Assembly: GCA_946055445.1 (NCBI GenBank)
Contig: CAMGGF010000010.1
Location: 1 to 16,693 of the forward strand
Source: an uncultured Ruminococcus sp.
GTDB lineage: Bacteria > Bacillota > Clostridia > Oscillospirales > Acutalibacteraceae
Direction of reading: 5' to 3'
Length of the DNA stretch: 16,693 bases
Part shown: one piece after another, positions 1-7,725 of the stretch
Layout: every line of letters begins with the position of its first letter
Numbering within the stretch: the first letter of the stretch is position 1
The notes under the pieces: model-generated
Seen by the model: only the letters and a program-made list of their open reading frames with translations
Database searches by the model: none
Told to the model about the DNA's origin: nothing
Made by a program: the position numbers and the translations under genes

Positions 1-33
1 TTATAAACTGTATATATATGTATATTTCTAATA

Positions 34-41
34 AAAGGGAG
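34..41 (+). promoter_or_regulatory. Ribosome binding site deciding the GTG start at 49
   Basis: The sequence AAAGGGAG lies 7 bases before the GTG at 49 but only 1 base before the in-frame GTG at 43, so 49 is the better start. The rest of the 48-base leader is very AT-rich, with TATAAA at 2-7 and an alternating TA run around 11-20. It could hold a promoter, but no matched -35 element is visible. Confidence 0.6.
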
Positions 42-48
42 AGTGCGC

Positions 49-696
49 GTGTATAGATTTGTCAAGCGTTTTCTTGACGTTGTTGCCGCAGTTGCGGCGC
101 TGCTTTTATGCAGTCCGCTTTTCCTGCTTACCGCGTTGCTGATTAAGTTGGATTCCAAAGGTCCCGTTTTGTTTATGCAGGACCGAATCGGCAGGGGCGG
201 CAAGGTCTATAAAATATACAAATTCCGTTCTATGTGCGTCGGGGCGGAGCAGCAAGGCAGCGGCGTATATTCCGGCAAAGGGGACGCCCGCGTCACAAAA
301 GTCGGTCGGATTTTGCGCGCCACGAGCATTGACGAATTGCCGCAACTTTTCAATATTCTGAAGGGGGAAATGAGTTTCGTAGGTCCCCGCCCGCCGCTTA
401 CATATCATCCTTGGGCCTATTCGGAATATTCGCCGGAACAGTTGCGTATGTTTGAAGTTCGCCCCGGAATTACGGGTTGGGCGCAGGTCAACGGCAGAAA
501 AGATGTGGAATGGAACCGCCGTATCGAACTGAATGTTTGGTATGTGGACCATATGTCTTTGTGGCTGGATATCAAAATTGCGTTTTTGACGGTATATAAG
601 GTTCTGAAAAATGCGGACAATGAAAATGTTGCCGCAACCGTACAGCCTACCGCCGAAACGCCGCAACCCCAAGAGAAAGAAACAGAAAGCGTGTAA
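49..696 (+). CDS. Initiating undecaprenyl-phosphate sugar-1-phosphate transferase (PglC/EpsL-like)
   Basis: This is a 215-residue membrane phosphoglycosyltransferase. It moves a sugar-1-phosphate from a UDP-sugar to undecaprenyl phosphate on the inner face of the membrane, which starts repeat-unit synthesis. One hydrophobic segment runs over residues 10-33, with the Ser-Pro break at 22-23 typical of the re-entrant helix. It is followed by KFRSM (58-62), the catalytic Asp-Glu dyad in IDELPQLFN (D95, E96), VGPRP (111-115) and RPGITGWAQVNGR (138-150). The length fits the small PglC class, without the extra N-terminal helices of WcaJ or WbaP. The last 25 or so residues are polar and rich in Pro, Thr and Glu, a non-conserved tail. 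The donor sugar cannot be read from sequence. UDP-GlcNAc, UDP-GalNAc, UDP-Gal/Glc or a bacillosamine derivative are all possible. The next gene starts 3 bases after the stop. Confidence 0.93.
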   Translation: MYRFVKRFLDVVAAVAALLLCSPLFLLTALLIKLDSKGPVLFMQDRIGRGGKVYKIYKFRSMCVGAEQQGSGVYSGKGDARVTKVGRILRATSIDELPQLFNILKGEMSFVGPRPPLTYHPWAYSEYSPEQLRMFEVRPGITGWAQVNGRKDVEWNRRIELNVWYVDHMSLWLDIKIAFLTVYKVLKNADNENVAATVQPTAETPQPQEKETESV

Positions 697-699
697 CCG

Positions 700-1539
700 A
701 TGTCATTGAAACTGATGTATTTGACCAATCAGCCGCAAATCGCCGCTATGGCGGAAACCTGCGGCGTTGACCGTATTTTTTTAGACTTGGAACTGCGGGG
801 CAAAGAAGCGCGACAGGGGCATTTGGATACGGTTATTTCACACAATGACATAGGCGATGTGCGAAAACTGCGCGCCGTTCTGCAAAAAGCGGAACTTTTG
901 GTGCGTGTAAATTCCGTGTATGACGGTTCTGCCGCAGAAATTGACCGTGTGATACGCGACGGCGCGGACATTGTTATGTTGCCGTATTTTAAAACCGTTG
1001 CGGAAGTGGAAACTTTTATCCGTTTGGTCGGCGGCAGAGCGAAAACCTGCCTGTTGTGCGAAACGCCCGAAGCGGCGGAAAATATTGATGCGATTTTATC
1101 TGTGCCCGGGATAGACGAGGTACATGTCGGGATTAACGACTTACACCTTGGCTATCATCGGCACTTTATGTTTGAAATGGTGGCTGACGGCACGGTGGAC
1201 AGGCTTTGCGAAGCCTTTCGCCGTCACGGTGTTTCCTATGGTTTCGGCGGCGTTGCCCGTGTGGGCGAAGGTTTGTTGCCTGCCGAAAATGTTTTGGGTG
1301 AACATTACCGTTTGGGCTCGCAGATGGTGATTTTGTCCCGCGCATTTTGCGACACTTCCAAAATCACCGATTTTGAAGAAATCCGTGCGGTATTCCAAAG
1401 CGGCGTACAGGATATTCGTCGCTGTGAAGAAACCCTTCGTTTACAGGACGAAGCGTTTTTTGCGGAAAATCATCGGATTGTGCAGCAAAAGGTGCAGGCC
1501 ATTGTTGAAAAGATTAAAACTTCCAAAGGATTGAACTGA
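700..1539 (+). CDS. HpcH/HpaI-family pyruvate aldolase (citrate lyase beta-like TIM barrel)
   Basis: This 279-residue protein belongs to the metal-dependent class II pyruvate aldolases. These join pyruvate reversibly to an aldehyde, giving a 4-hydroxy-2-oxoacid. Visible landmarks are the strand IFLDLE (26-31), an Arg in LLVRVN (R69) where HpaI has its catalytic Arg, E121 in CETPEA and D147 in INDLHLG. E121 and D147 are 26 residues apart, the same spacing as the HpaI metal ligands. A glycine-rich YGFGGVAR segment follows near 185. HpcH/HpaI enzymes usually serve catabolism of aromatic compounds or sugar acids, so a position directly after the initiating transferase is unusual. The gene overlaps no neighbour but is followed after 1 base by a hydroxyacid dehydrogenase, which suggests a two-step pathway. 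The ribosome binding site is weak, so translation may be coupled to the upstream gene. The family call is firm; substrate and product are unknown. Confidence 0.85.
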   Translation: MSLKLMYLTNQPQIAAMAETCGVDRIFLDLELRGKEARQGHLDTVISHNDIGDVRKLRAVLQKAELLVRVNSVYDGSAAEIDRVIRDGADIVMLPYFKTVAEVETFIRLVGGRAKTCLLCETPEAAENIDAILSVPGIDEVHVGINDLHLGYHRHFMFEMVADGTVDRLCEAFRRHGVSYGFGGVARVGEGLLPAENVLGEHYRLGSQMVILSRAFCDTSKITDFEEIRAVFQSGVQDIRRCEETLRLQDEAFFAENHRIVQQKVQAIVEKIKTSKGLN

Positions 1540-1540
1540 T

Positions 1541-2461
1541 ATGAAACTGCTTTTAACGGGGGCGTTTTCCTATTCTGCGGCGCAGTTGGAAACTCTGCGT
1601 GCATTGGGCACGGAAATCACCTTTGTGCAGGATGAGCGTGTGGAATTGAATATCGATGTTTCCGATTTTGAGGCAGTGGTTTGCAACGGGCTGTTTTTGC
1701 AAAACGATATAACCCGCTTTCAAAAATTGCGGTTTGTGCAGGTGACAAGCGCCGGGCTTGACCGTGTGCCGCTTTCTTACATACAGGAAAACGGTATTGC
1801 GCTTTACAATGCGCGCGGTGTTTACAGCGCGCCGATGGCGGAATGGGCGCTTGGCGGTGTGCTGGCATTGTATAAGCATTTCAACGCATTTTCCGAAAAG
1901 CAAAAACAGCATACTTGGGAAAAAGACCGTACGGTACGCGAACTTGCCGGAGATACGGTGTTGCTTGTCGGATGCGGCAGTGTGGGCACGGAATGTGCCG
2001 TGCGATTTAAGGCGTTTGGTATGCAGGTGCTGGCGGCGGATATCCAAAAACCGCAAAGCGACTTGTTTGACGCTTATTATCCGATGTCCGAAATTGAAAC
2101 CGCTTTGTCCCTTGCCGATGTGGTTGTGCTGACCTTGCCGTTAACGGCGCAAACGCGCCATTATTTTGACGCACAGCGCTTATCACACTGCAAAAACGGC
2201 GCAATCCTTGTGAACATTGCCCGAGGCGCAGTTGTAAAGGAAAAAGACTTAACGGATGCGCTTGTAAACGGTACCCTCGGCGGTGCGGTGCTTGATGTAT
2301 TTGCGGACGAGCCGTTGCCGAAAGACAGCCCCTTGTGGGATATGGAAAATGTGCTGATCACGCCGCACAACTCCTTTGTATCGCCTAAAAATAATGAGAG
2401 GCTGTTCCGTGTGATGTATCAGAATTTGGAACGCTATATGAAAGAGAGACCCGCGCAATGA
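1541..2461 (+). CDS. D-isomer-specific 2-hydroxyacid dehydrogenase
   Basis: A 306-residue NAD(H)-linked oxidoreductase that interconverts 2-oxoacids and D-2-hydroxyacids. The nucleotide-binding domain (about 95-275) has GCGSVG at 144-149, followed by an acidic D167 at the end of the second strand, which favours NAD over NADP. The catalytic triad of the family is complete: R228 in NIARGAVV, E257 in DVFADEP and H276 in TPHNS. The substrate-binding half is split between the N-terminus and the C-terminal tail, as usual. The length is slightly shorter than many homologues (about 310-330) but nothing is missing. The start follows the aldolase stop by 1 base and has AAAGGA upstream; the stop overlaps the next ATG in an ATGA junction. 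The obvious inference is that it reduces the 2-oxoacid made by the aldolase, or a related one such as pyruvate or hydroxypyruvate. The substrate is not shown by the sequence. Confidence 0.88.
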   Translation: MKLLLTGAFSYSAAQLETLRALGTEITFVQDERVELNIDVSDFEAVVCNGLFLQNDITRFQKLRFVQVTSAGLDRVPLSYIQENGIALYNARGVYSAPMAEWALGGVLALYKHFNAFSEKQKQHTWEKDRTVRELAGDTVLLVGCGSVGTECAVRFKAFGMQVLAADIQKPQSDLFDAYYPMSEIETALSLADVVVLTLPLTAQTRHYFDAQRLSHCKNGAILVNIARGAVVKEKDLTDALVNGTLGGAVLDVFADEPLPKDSPLWDMENVLITPHNSFVSPKNNERLFRVMYQNLERYMKERPAQ

Positions 2462-3573
2462 AAATGATTTTAATCTCTCCGAAAAACCGAACAGCATATA
2501 ATTTTCGCGGCGACCTTATTCGGTCCGTTATTGCACGGGGATACGAGGTCATCGTAACGGGTCCGAACCGCGACAATGTGGAAAAAATCGAGGCGCTGGG
2601 CGCACGTTTTGTGGAAATCCCCATGAACAAAAACGGCGTCAACCCCCTAAAAGATTTGGAATATCAAAAAGCGCTTTGCGACCTGTTCAAAAAAGAAAAA
2701 CCCGATGTGACGCTGGGGTACACCTCAAAACCCGTCATATACGGCTCCATTGCCGCAAAAAAAGCGGGTGTCGGGCATATTGTCGCCATGGTGACAGGCG
2801 CAGGGTATGCCTTTACGGCGCAAACCCAAAAGGCAAAGGTAATTAAAGCCATAATGTCTGTGCTTTACAAACGGGCTTTTCGCTGTGCCGATGTGGTGAT
2901 TTTCCAAAACAGCGATGACAAAGAACAGTTTATCCGAGAAAATTTGGTCAAGGCGGAAAAGTGCCGCGTTGTCAACGGCTCGGGGGTCAATACCGAACGG
3001 TTCCCCGTTGCACCCTACCCCGAACAGATGACTTTCTTTATGTTGTCCAGGGTGATGTACTCCAAAGGCATTCGGGAATACCTAAAAGCCTGCGAAATCG
3101 TGAAAGAAAAGCACCCCGAGGTGCGCTGTATGTTGCTCGGCGCTTGCGAGGGCATACAGGACTCTTTATCCGAAGCGGATTTGCAAGGGTATATTGACCG
3201 CGGCATTATTGAGCATTTCGGTGAAACCGATACAGTAGCCGATTACTACAAGCAGTGTTCGGTTTATGTGTTGCCCTCGTACCGAGAGGGCACGCCGAGA
3301 ACGGTGCTGGAAGCCATGTCCATGGGGCGGGCGGTCATTACCACCGACGCACCGGGTTGTCGTGAAACGGTCAAAAACGGCGAAACAGGATTTTTGGTGC
3401 CGGTGCAAAATGCCGAGGCCGTTGCAGAAAAAATGCTGTGGTTTGTTGCGCACCCCGAAACCGTCGAGCAGTTCGGCGCGCGCAGTCGGGCATACTGCCT
3501 TGAAAAGTTCGAGGTTGGCAAAGTAAATGCAGAGATGCGTGCACTGTGCGGCATAGCGGACAGTAAAAATTAG
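2458..3573 (+). CDS. Glycosyltransferase family 4 (PglA/CapM-like)
   Basis: A 371-residue retaining GT-B enzyme that adds one sugar to the lipid-linked repeat unit at the cytoplasmic face. The N-terminus (ILISPKNRTAYNFRGDLI, 4-21) matches the acceptor-side opening of the PglA/CapM group. The C-terminal nucleotide-sugar half has SRVMYSKG (197-204), with R198 and K203 as the usual phosphate-binding pair. The E-x7-E motif is E277 (in YREG) and E285 (in LEAMSMG), followed by TTDAPGCRETV and NGETGFLV. It overlaps the previous gene by 4 bases (ATGA), so translation is probably coupled. A second ATG two codons downstream (2464) is equally possible. By eye, codon choice here has more C-ending codons than the three genes before it. 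Donor sugar and linkage cannot be assigned; relatives often transfer GalNAc or Gal, but that is a weak guide. Confidence 0.9.
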   Translation: MKMILISPKNRTAYNFRGDLIRSVIARGYEVIVTGPNRDNVEKIEALGARFVEIPMNKNGVNPLKDLEYQKALCDLFKKEKPDVTLGYTSKPVIYGSIAAKKAGVGHIVAMVTGAGYAFTAQTQKAKVIKAIMSVLYKRAFRCADVVIFQNSDDKEQFIRENLVKAEKCRVVNGSGVNTERFPVAPYPEQMTFFMLSRVMYSKGIREYLKACEIVKEKHPEVRCMLLGACEGIQDSLSEADLQGYIDRGIIEHFGETDTVADYYKQCSVYVLPSYREGTPRTVLEAMSMGRAVITTDAPGCRETVKNGETGFLVPVQNAEAVAEKMLWFVAHPETVEQFGARSRAYCLEKFEVGKVNAEMRALCGIADSKN

Positions 3574-3586
3574 GAGTTACGGCAAT

Positions 3587-4768
3587 ATGAACATAACGAT
3601 TGCAGGAACAGGCTATGTGGGGCTTTCTTTGGCAGTCCTCTTAGCACAGCACCACACGGTAACGGCACTGGATATTATGCCGGACAAAGTGGAAAAAATC
3701 AATCAGGGCATTTCCCCGCTGGCCGATCGAGGAATCGAAGCGGCATTGCGTGAGGGCGTGCAGTTAACCGCAACAACAGATGCGGCGCGCGCGTACAAAA
3801 ACGCGCAGATTGTCATTGTTGCAACACCGACAAATTACGACGCGGAAAAAAGCAGTTTTGATGTGTCCAGTGTGGAAAGCGTGCTGGAAGCGGTTTGTGC
3901 GATGTGCCCGAATGCCGTAACGGTTATCAAATCAACGGTGCCGGTTGGATTTACCAAATTCGCTGCAGAAAAATATAACTGTAAAAACCTTCTGTTTTCT
4001 CCGGAATTTTTGCGGGAAGGAAATGCGCGGTATGATAATTTGCACCCCAGCCGTATTATTGTGGGCACAGCGGAAAATACGCCCGAAGCGGTACGGCATG
4101 CGAAACAGTTTGCCGCGTTGCTTGCCGAAGGCGCCGAAACCGAGCATATCCCGCAATTGATAATGGATGCGACGGAAGCGGAAGCCGTGAAACTGTTTTC
4201 CAATACATATCTTGCTTTGCGCGTGGCGTTTTTCAATGAGTTGGACACTTACGCCGAAGTGCGCGGCTTAAATACAAAAGCCATTATCGAGGGTGTAGGG
4301 TTAGACCCGCGCATCGGCAACCATTACAACAATCCCTCATTCGGTTACGGCGGCTATTGTCTTCCGAAAGATACCAAACAACTGTTGGCAAATTACAATG
4401 ATATTCCGAACAACATTATTTCTGCCATTGTGGAGGCAAACCGCACGCGTAAGGATTTTATTGCCGAGCGTATTTTGGCGAAGTCGCCGCGTGTGGTCGG
4501 TGTGTATCGGCTGACGATGAAAACGGACAGTGACAATTTCCGTCAGTCTGCCGTGCAAGGGGTAATGAAACGGATTAAGGCTAAAGGAATCGAAGTGATT
4601 GTTTACGAGCCGTCGCTTACAGAGTCTCACTTTTTCAACAGCCGTGTGGTGCGCGATTTAGAGGCGTTTAAAGCGGAAAGCGATGTGATTATCGCCAACC
4701 GTTTCCATACGGATTTGGAAGATGTTGCGGACAAGGTATATACACGGGATTTGTATTTCAGAGATTAA
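3587..4768 (+). CDS. ugd: UDP-glucose 6-dehydrogenase, enteric Ugd type
   Basis: This enzyme oxidises UDP-glucose to UDP-glucuronic acid with two NAD+. The protein is 393 residues, close to the roughly 388 of the short enteric Ugd type. The N-terminal Rossmann motif GTGYVGLS is at 7-14, and STVPVGFT (116-123) and FSPEFLREG (137-145) follow. The catalytic region is FGYGGYCLPKDTKQL with C258 as nucleophile, and K202 lies in AEAVKLFSNTYLALR. The segment VYRLTMKTDSDNFR (497-510 in a longer count is not implied; it lies near residues 306-319) is a hallmark of the Ugd branch rather than the UDP-HexNAc branch. The start is set by AGGAG overlapping the previous stop, 10 bases upstream. The product UDP-GlcA would be an acidic building block of the polymer. 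A second, different nucleotide-sugar dehydrogenase follows directly, so the two probably act on different substrates. Confidence 0.93.
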   Translation: MNITIAGTGYVGLSLAVLLAQHHTVTALDIMPDKVEKINQGISPLADRGIEAALREGVQLTATTDAARAYKNAQIVIVATPTNYDAEKSSFDVSSVESVLEAVCAMCPNAVTVIKSTVPVGFTKFAAEKYNCKNLLFSPEFLREGNARYDNLHPSRIIVGTAENTPEAVRHAKQFAALLAEGAETEHIPQLIMDATEAEAVKLFSNTYLALRVAFFNELDTYAEVRGLNTKAIIEGVGLDPRIGNHYNNPSFGYGGYCLPKDTKQLLANYNDIPNNIISAIVEANRTRKDFIAERILAKSPRVVGVYRLTMKTDSDNFRQSAVQGVMKRIKAKGIEVIVYEPSLTESHFFNSRVVRDLEAFKAESDVIIANRFHTDLEDVADKVYTRDLYFRD

Positions 4769-4771
4769 AAG

Positions 4772-4777
4772 AAGGGA
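4772..4777 (+). promoter_or_regulatory. Ribosome binding site deciding the start of the TviB-type gene
   Basis: AAGGGA lies 7 bases before the ATG at 4785 and only 4 before the adjacent ATG at 4782. The frame is open further upstream to 4722, but that would overlap the end of ugd and has no such site. The start at 4785 is favoured and 4782 is nearly as good. Confidence 0.5.
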
Positions 4778-4784
4778 TGATATG

Positions 4785-6104
4785 ATGTCTTTGTATGAAA
4801 AAATCGTAAACGGTGAAGAAAAAATCTCCTTGGTGGGGCTTGGCTATGTGGGAATGCCCATTGCCGTTGCCTTCTCCAAAAAGGTGAAGGTAGTCGGTTT
4901 TGACCTGAACGCCAAGAAAATCGAACTTTACAAAAACGGCATTGACCCCACAAATGAGGTGGGCAACGAGGCAATCAAAGCCTGCACGGTGGATTTCACC
5001 GCCGATGAAAGCAAACTCAAAGAGGCGAAATTCCACATTGTTGCCGTGCCAACACCCGTAAACGATGACCATACGCCCGATTTGAGCCCTGTTGAAGGCG
5101 CTTCCGAAATCGTCGGCCGCAATCTCCAAAAAGGTTCTATCGTTGTGTATGAGAGTACCGTTTATCCCGGTGTTACCGAAGATGTTTGTGTGCCGATTTT
5201 GGAAAGAGAGTCAGGACTCAAATGCGGCGTGGATTTCAAAGTTGGCTATTCTCCTGAACGTATCAATCCCGGCGACAAGGTACACAGACTCGAAACCATC
5301 ACCAAAATCGTCAGCGGTATGGACGCAGAAACTCTGGACGAGGTTGCAAAGGTATATGAATTGGTGGTGGAGGCAGGCGTGCACCGTGCCGAAAGCATCA
5401 AAGTTGCCGAGGCGGCAAAGGTCATTGAAAACAGCCAGCGTGACATCAACATCGCCTTTATGAACGAACTTTCCATCATCTTCAACAAAATGGGCATTGA
5501 TACACAGTCCGTTTTGAAAGCGGCAGGTACAAAATGGAATTTCTTAAAATTCTATCCCGGTCTTGTGGGCGGGCACTGCATCGGCGTTGACCCCTACTAC
5601 CTGACTTACAAGGCGGAGGAGATGGGCTATCACAGCCAGATTATTCTGTCGGGCAGACGCATCAATGACGATATGGGCAAATATGTTGCGGAAAGCGTTG
5701 TAAAAAACCTGATTAAAGCCGATGTTTCCATTAAGAATGCAAAAGTAGCAATTTTGGGCTTTACTTTTAAGGAGAATTGCCCCGATACAAGAAATACAAA
5801 GATTATTGATATTTATAACGAACTCAAAGAATACGGCATTACCGCCGAAATTGCCGACCCCGCCGCAGACGCAGACGAGGCAAAACGGCTTTACGGCATT
5901 GCGTTTGTGGATATGGCAAGCATCAAAGATTGTGACGCTGTGATTTTGGCAGTTGCACACGAGCAGTTTAAAGACCTTGCCGCCGCTGACTTTGACAAGA
6001 TGTTCAAAGCGGGCGACAACAGCACAAAAGTGCTTGTGGATATTAAAGGACTTCTTGACCGCAAAGCATACGAGGCGGCAGGGTACAACTATTGGAGATT
6101 ATAA
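4785..6104 (+). CDS. tviB: UDP-N-acetylhexosamine 6-dehydrogenase (TviB/WbpO-like)
   Basis: A 439-residue NAD-dependent enzyme of the TviB/VipA/WbpO branch, expected to oxidise UDP-GlcNAc (or UDP-GalNAc) to the uronic acid form. Motifs in order (numbered from 4785) are GLGYVGMP (18-25), AVPTPV (87-92), ESTVYPGVTED (123-133), GYSPERINPGD (154-164), and the catalytic loop GLVGGHCIGVDPYYL with C265. A C-terminal Rossmann half has AILGFTFKENCPDTRNTKI. The combination of GHCIGVDPYYL with SGRRINDDMG is what separates TviB-type enzymes from Ugd. It stands 13 bases after the ugd stop. The matching TviC/WbpP-type epimerase lies two genes on, so together they should make UDP-GalNAcA from UDP-GlcNAc. 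By eye its codon use includes CTC and more C-ending codons than the aldolase gene, which may mean a different origin. Family call is firm; the exact HexNAc substrate is inferred. Confidence 0.92.
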   Translation: MSLYEKIVNGEEKISLVGLGYVGMPIAVAFSKKVKVVGFDLNAKKIELYKNGIDPTNEVGNEAIKACTVDFTADESKLKEAKFHIVAVPTPVNDDHTPDLSPVEGASEIVGRNLQKGSIVVYESTVYPGVTEDVCVPILERESGLKCGVDFKVGYSPERINPGDKVHRLETITKIVSGMDAETLDEVAKVYELVVEAGVHRAESIKVAEAAKVIENSQRDINIAFMNELSIIFNKMGIDTQSVLKAAGTKWNFLKFYPGLVGGHCIGVDPYYLTYKAEEMGYHSQIILSGRRINDDMGKYVAESVVKNLIKADVSIKNAKVAILGFTFKENCPDTRNTKIIDIYNELKEYGITAEIADPAADADEAKRLYGIAFVDMASIKDCDAVILAVAHEQFKDLAAADFDKMFKAGDNSTKVLVDIKGLLDRKAYEAAGYNYWRL

Positions 6105-6127
6105 TTCTCAAAAAGGATGGATGAAAT

Positions 6128-7711
6128 ATGTTATCCCAAACCGAGTTTAAAAAAGCGTTGGAAAACCGTCCGGATTTACAAAAGTTTTTGTTTATACGCG
6201 GATTTTTAATTGCAGACCGCGAAATTGAAGATATGTCGGGATTTCCGTTTTACGGAAATTGGAAAACGGAAAAGCACGGCGATTGGTATTTTATGGTGCA
6301 TAACCTTACAGGCATGCACATTTATGAAACCGCCGACGGAAAGATTTTTTTCCTGATGGGGCACGCGTATAATCCGTTTACAATGGAGCATGAGGAACAG
6401 CCTGTTTTGGCGCGTATCGCGGAAAGTTACGGCACCGAGGCGTATATTGACCGTATCAACGAAATTACGGGTGTATTTGTGCTCGGCGTAATGGAAAACG
6501 GAAAAGCCGAGTTTTTGGTGGACCCCTCCGGTATGCAGTCCGCTTGTTACGGCAAGGTGGGGGATACATTTTATATTTCTTCACACCCGCAGTTAATCGG
6601 TGACCTTTGCGATTTGACGATGGACGATTTTGTCAAAGAGTTAATCGCGTACAAATGGTACGGCAGAGTGTTCGGACCGTATTTGCCGATTGACCTTTCG
6701 CCGTTTGCCGAGGTCAAACGCATAGTGCCGAGTATTTATTATGATTATACGGACGGCGCTGTGCATCACAAGCGCTTTTGGCCGCTTGAACATATTGAAA
6801 TCGCCGATGACGCGGCGGCGTATGATAAATACATACGCGACACGGCGCAGATTTTGAAAAATAATATGGAACTTGTTTCCCGAAAATGGAAGCGTCCCGC
6901 TATTTCTCTGACCGGCGGGATCGACAGCAACACAACCTTTGCCGCCGCAAACGGTATTTATGACCGTTTTGAAACATTTAGTTATGTTTCCGCCGAAAAA
7001 GAAATCCGTGACGCCGAGGCGGCAAAAAAAATTGCCGACCGTTTCGGCGTAAAGCACACGGTTTACAATGTCCCGCAAGACGCGTCAACGCTTGCCGACT
7101 ATGATTTGAAAGTGGAAATTCAAGCCCACAACAGCGGTTATATCGCCACGCGGTACGGCAATGAATCCCGTAAGCGCGTTTATTTGCAGGAGCATTGCGA
7201 TATAGATGTGGAAGTAAAGTCTTGGGTTTCAGAAACCATTCGCGGCTATTTCTTTAAGCACTTCGCACGCAAAAAAATGCCGCCGCTGTCGCCGAAGGTG
7301 TACCGCGACCTTTACAAGATTTTTATTACCAACCGTAAATTGGCGCACAAAATCGACCGCTTGTTTGAAACCTTTATTCCGGAATTCGAGTATGATAAAA
7401 TTCCGGAGGAATACCCCAATTCCAGTATCTATTACAATGAATTGATGTGGGGTAGTTGGGGCGGCTTAAATATCAGTGAAATGAAGTTTTGCTTTGACAT
7501 TACTTTCATTTACAATAACCGTGTTTTCTTGGACAATATGTTCCGTGTGCCGCTTGAAAAACAAATTTCAGACCAACACCATTTGGATTTGAAAAAGGTA
7601 TTAAATCCGGAACTTTACGATATGCATATCCGCGTTGTGAATATGAAAGAAACAGATTTCAGGGCGCGTATGCTGAATGTGATTTTTACTTTAAACCGAT
7701 TTTTACCGTAA
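6128..7711 (+). CDS. Asparagine-synthetase-like amide synthetase lacking the glutaminase cysteine
   Basis: A 527-residue protein with the two-domain layout of AsnB. Residues 1 to about 205 resemble a degenerate Ntn (glutaminase-like) fold, and about 230-450 form the PP-loop ATP pyrophosphatase synthetase domain. The PP-loop is SLTGGIDSNTT (260-270), and a downstream acidic stretch, EIRDAEAAKKIADRFGVKH (292-310), fits the family. The protein begins MLSQTEFKK, so the Cys2 nucleophile needed to release ammonia from glutamine is absent. It therefore probably uses free ammonia or another amine, as beta-lactam synthetase and other AsnB relatives do. The gene sits between the two enzymes of UDP-GalNAcA synthesis (23 bases after tviB, 14 before the epimerase), so a uronic acid carboxyl is an attractive substrate. 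WbpS of Pseudomonas O6 is a proposed AsnB-like uronic acid amidator and is a useful analogy. AAGGATGG stands 7 bases before the ATG. Substrate remains inferred. Confidence 0.8.
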   Translation: MLSQTEFKKALENRPDLQKFLFIRGFLIADREIEDMSGFPFYGNWKTEKHGDWYFMVHNLTGMHIYETADGKIFFLMGHAYNPFTMEHEEQPVLARIAESYGTEAYIDRINEITGVFVLGVMENGKAEFLVDPSGMQSACYGKVGDTFYISSHPQLIGDLCDLTMDDFVKELIAYKWYGRVFGPYLPIDLSPFAEVKRIVPSIYYDYTDGAVHHKRFWPLEHIEIADDAAAYDKYIRDTAQILKNNMELVSRKWKRPAISLTGGIDSNTTFAAANGIYDRFETFSYVSAEKEIRDAEAAKKIADRFGVKHTVYNVPQDASTLADYDLKVEIQAHNSGYIATRYGNESRKRVYLQEHCDIDVEVKSWVSETIRGYFFKHFARKKMPPLSPKVYRDLYKIFITNRKLAHKIDRLFETFIPEFEYDKIPEEYPNSSIYYNELMWGSWGGLNISEMKFCFDITFIYNNRVFLDNMFRVPLEKQISDQHHLDLKKVLNPELYDMHIRVVNMKETDFRARMLNVIFTLNRFLP

Positions 7712-7725
7712 GGGGTGTAAACTAA

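Noticed and set aside
1..33. Promoter in the AT-rich TATATA stretch at the left edge
   Set aside because: A -10-like TATAAA is present, but any -35 element would lie outside the window, and alternating TA sequence alone is weak evidence.
43..48. GTG at 43 as the start of the initiating transferase
   Set aside because: It is only 1 base from the ribosome binding site; the GTG at 49 is correctly spaced and gives the usual MYRFVKRFLD opening.
106..672. Long open frame on the - strand opposite the initiating transferase
   Set aside because: It mirrors a strongly conserved + strand gene, has no family motif and no good ribosome binding site. The same holds for the other antisense frames, for example at 1553-2056 and 5544-5960.
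4722..4784. Upstream ATG extension of the tviB-type gene
   Set aside because: It would overlap the end of ugd by nearly 50 bases, lacks a ribosome binding site, and adds residues unlike the family N-terminus.
6128..7711. Housekeeping asparagine synthetase
   Set aside because: The glutaminase cysteine is missing, and the gene is embedded between uronic acid enzymes. A dedicated role in the glycan pathway fits better.
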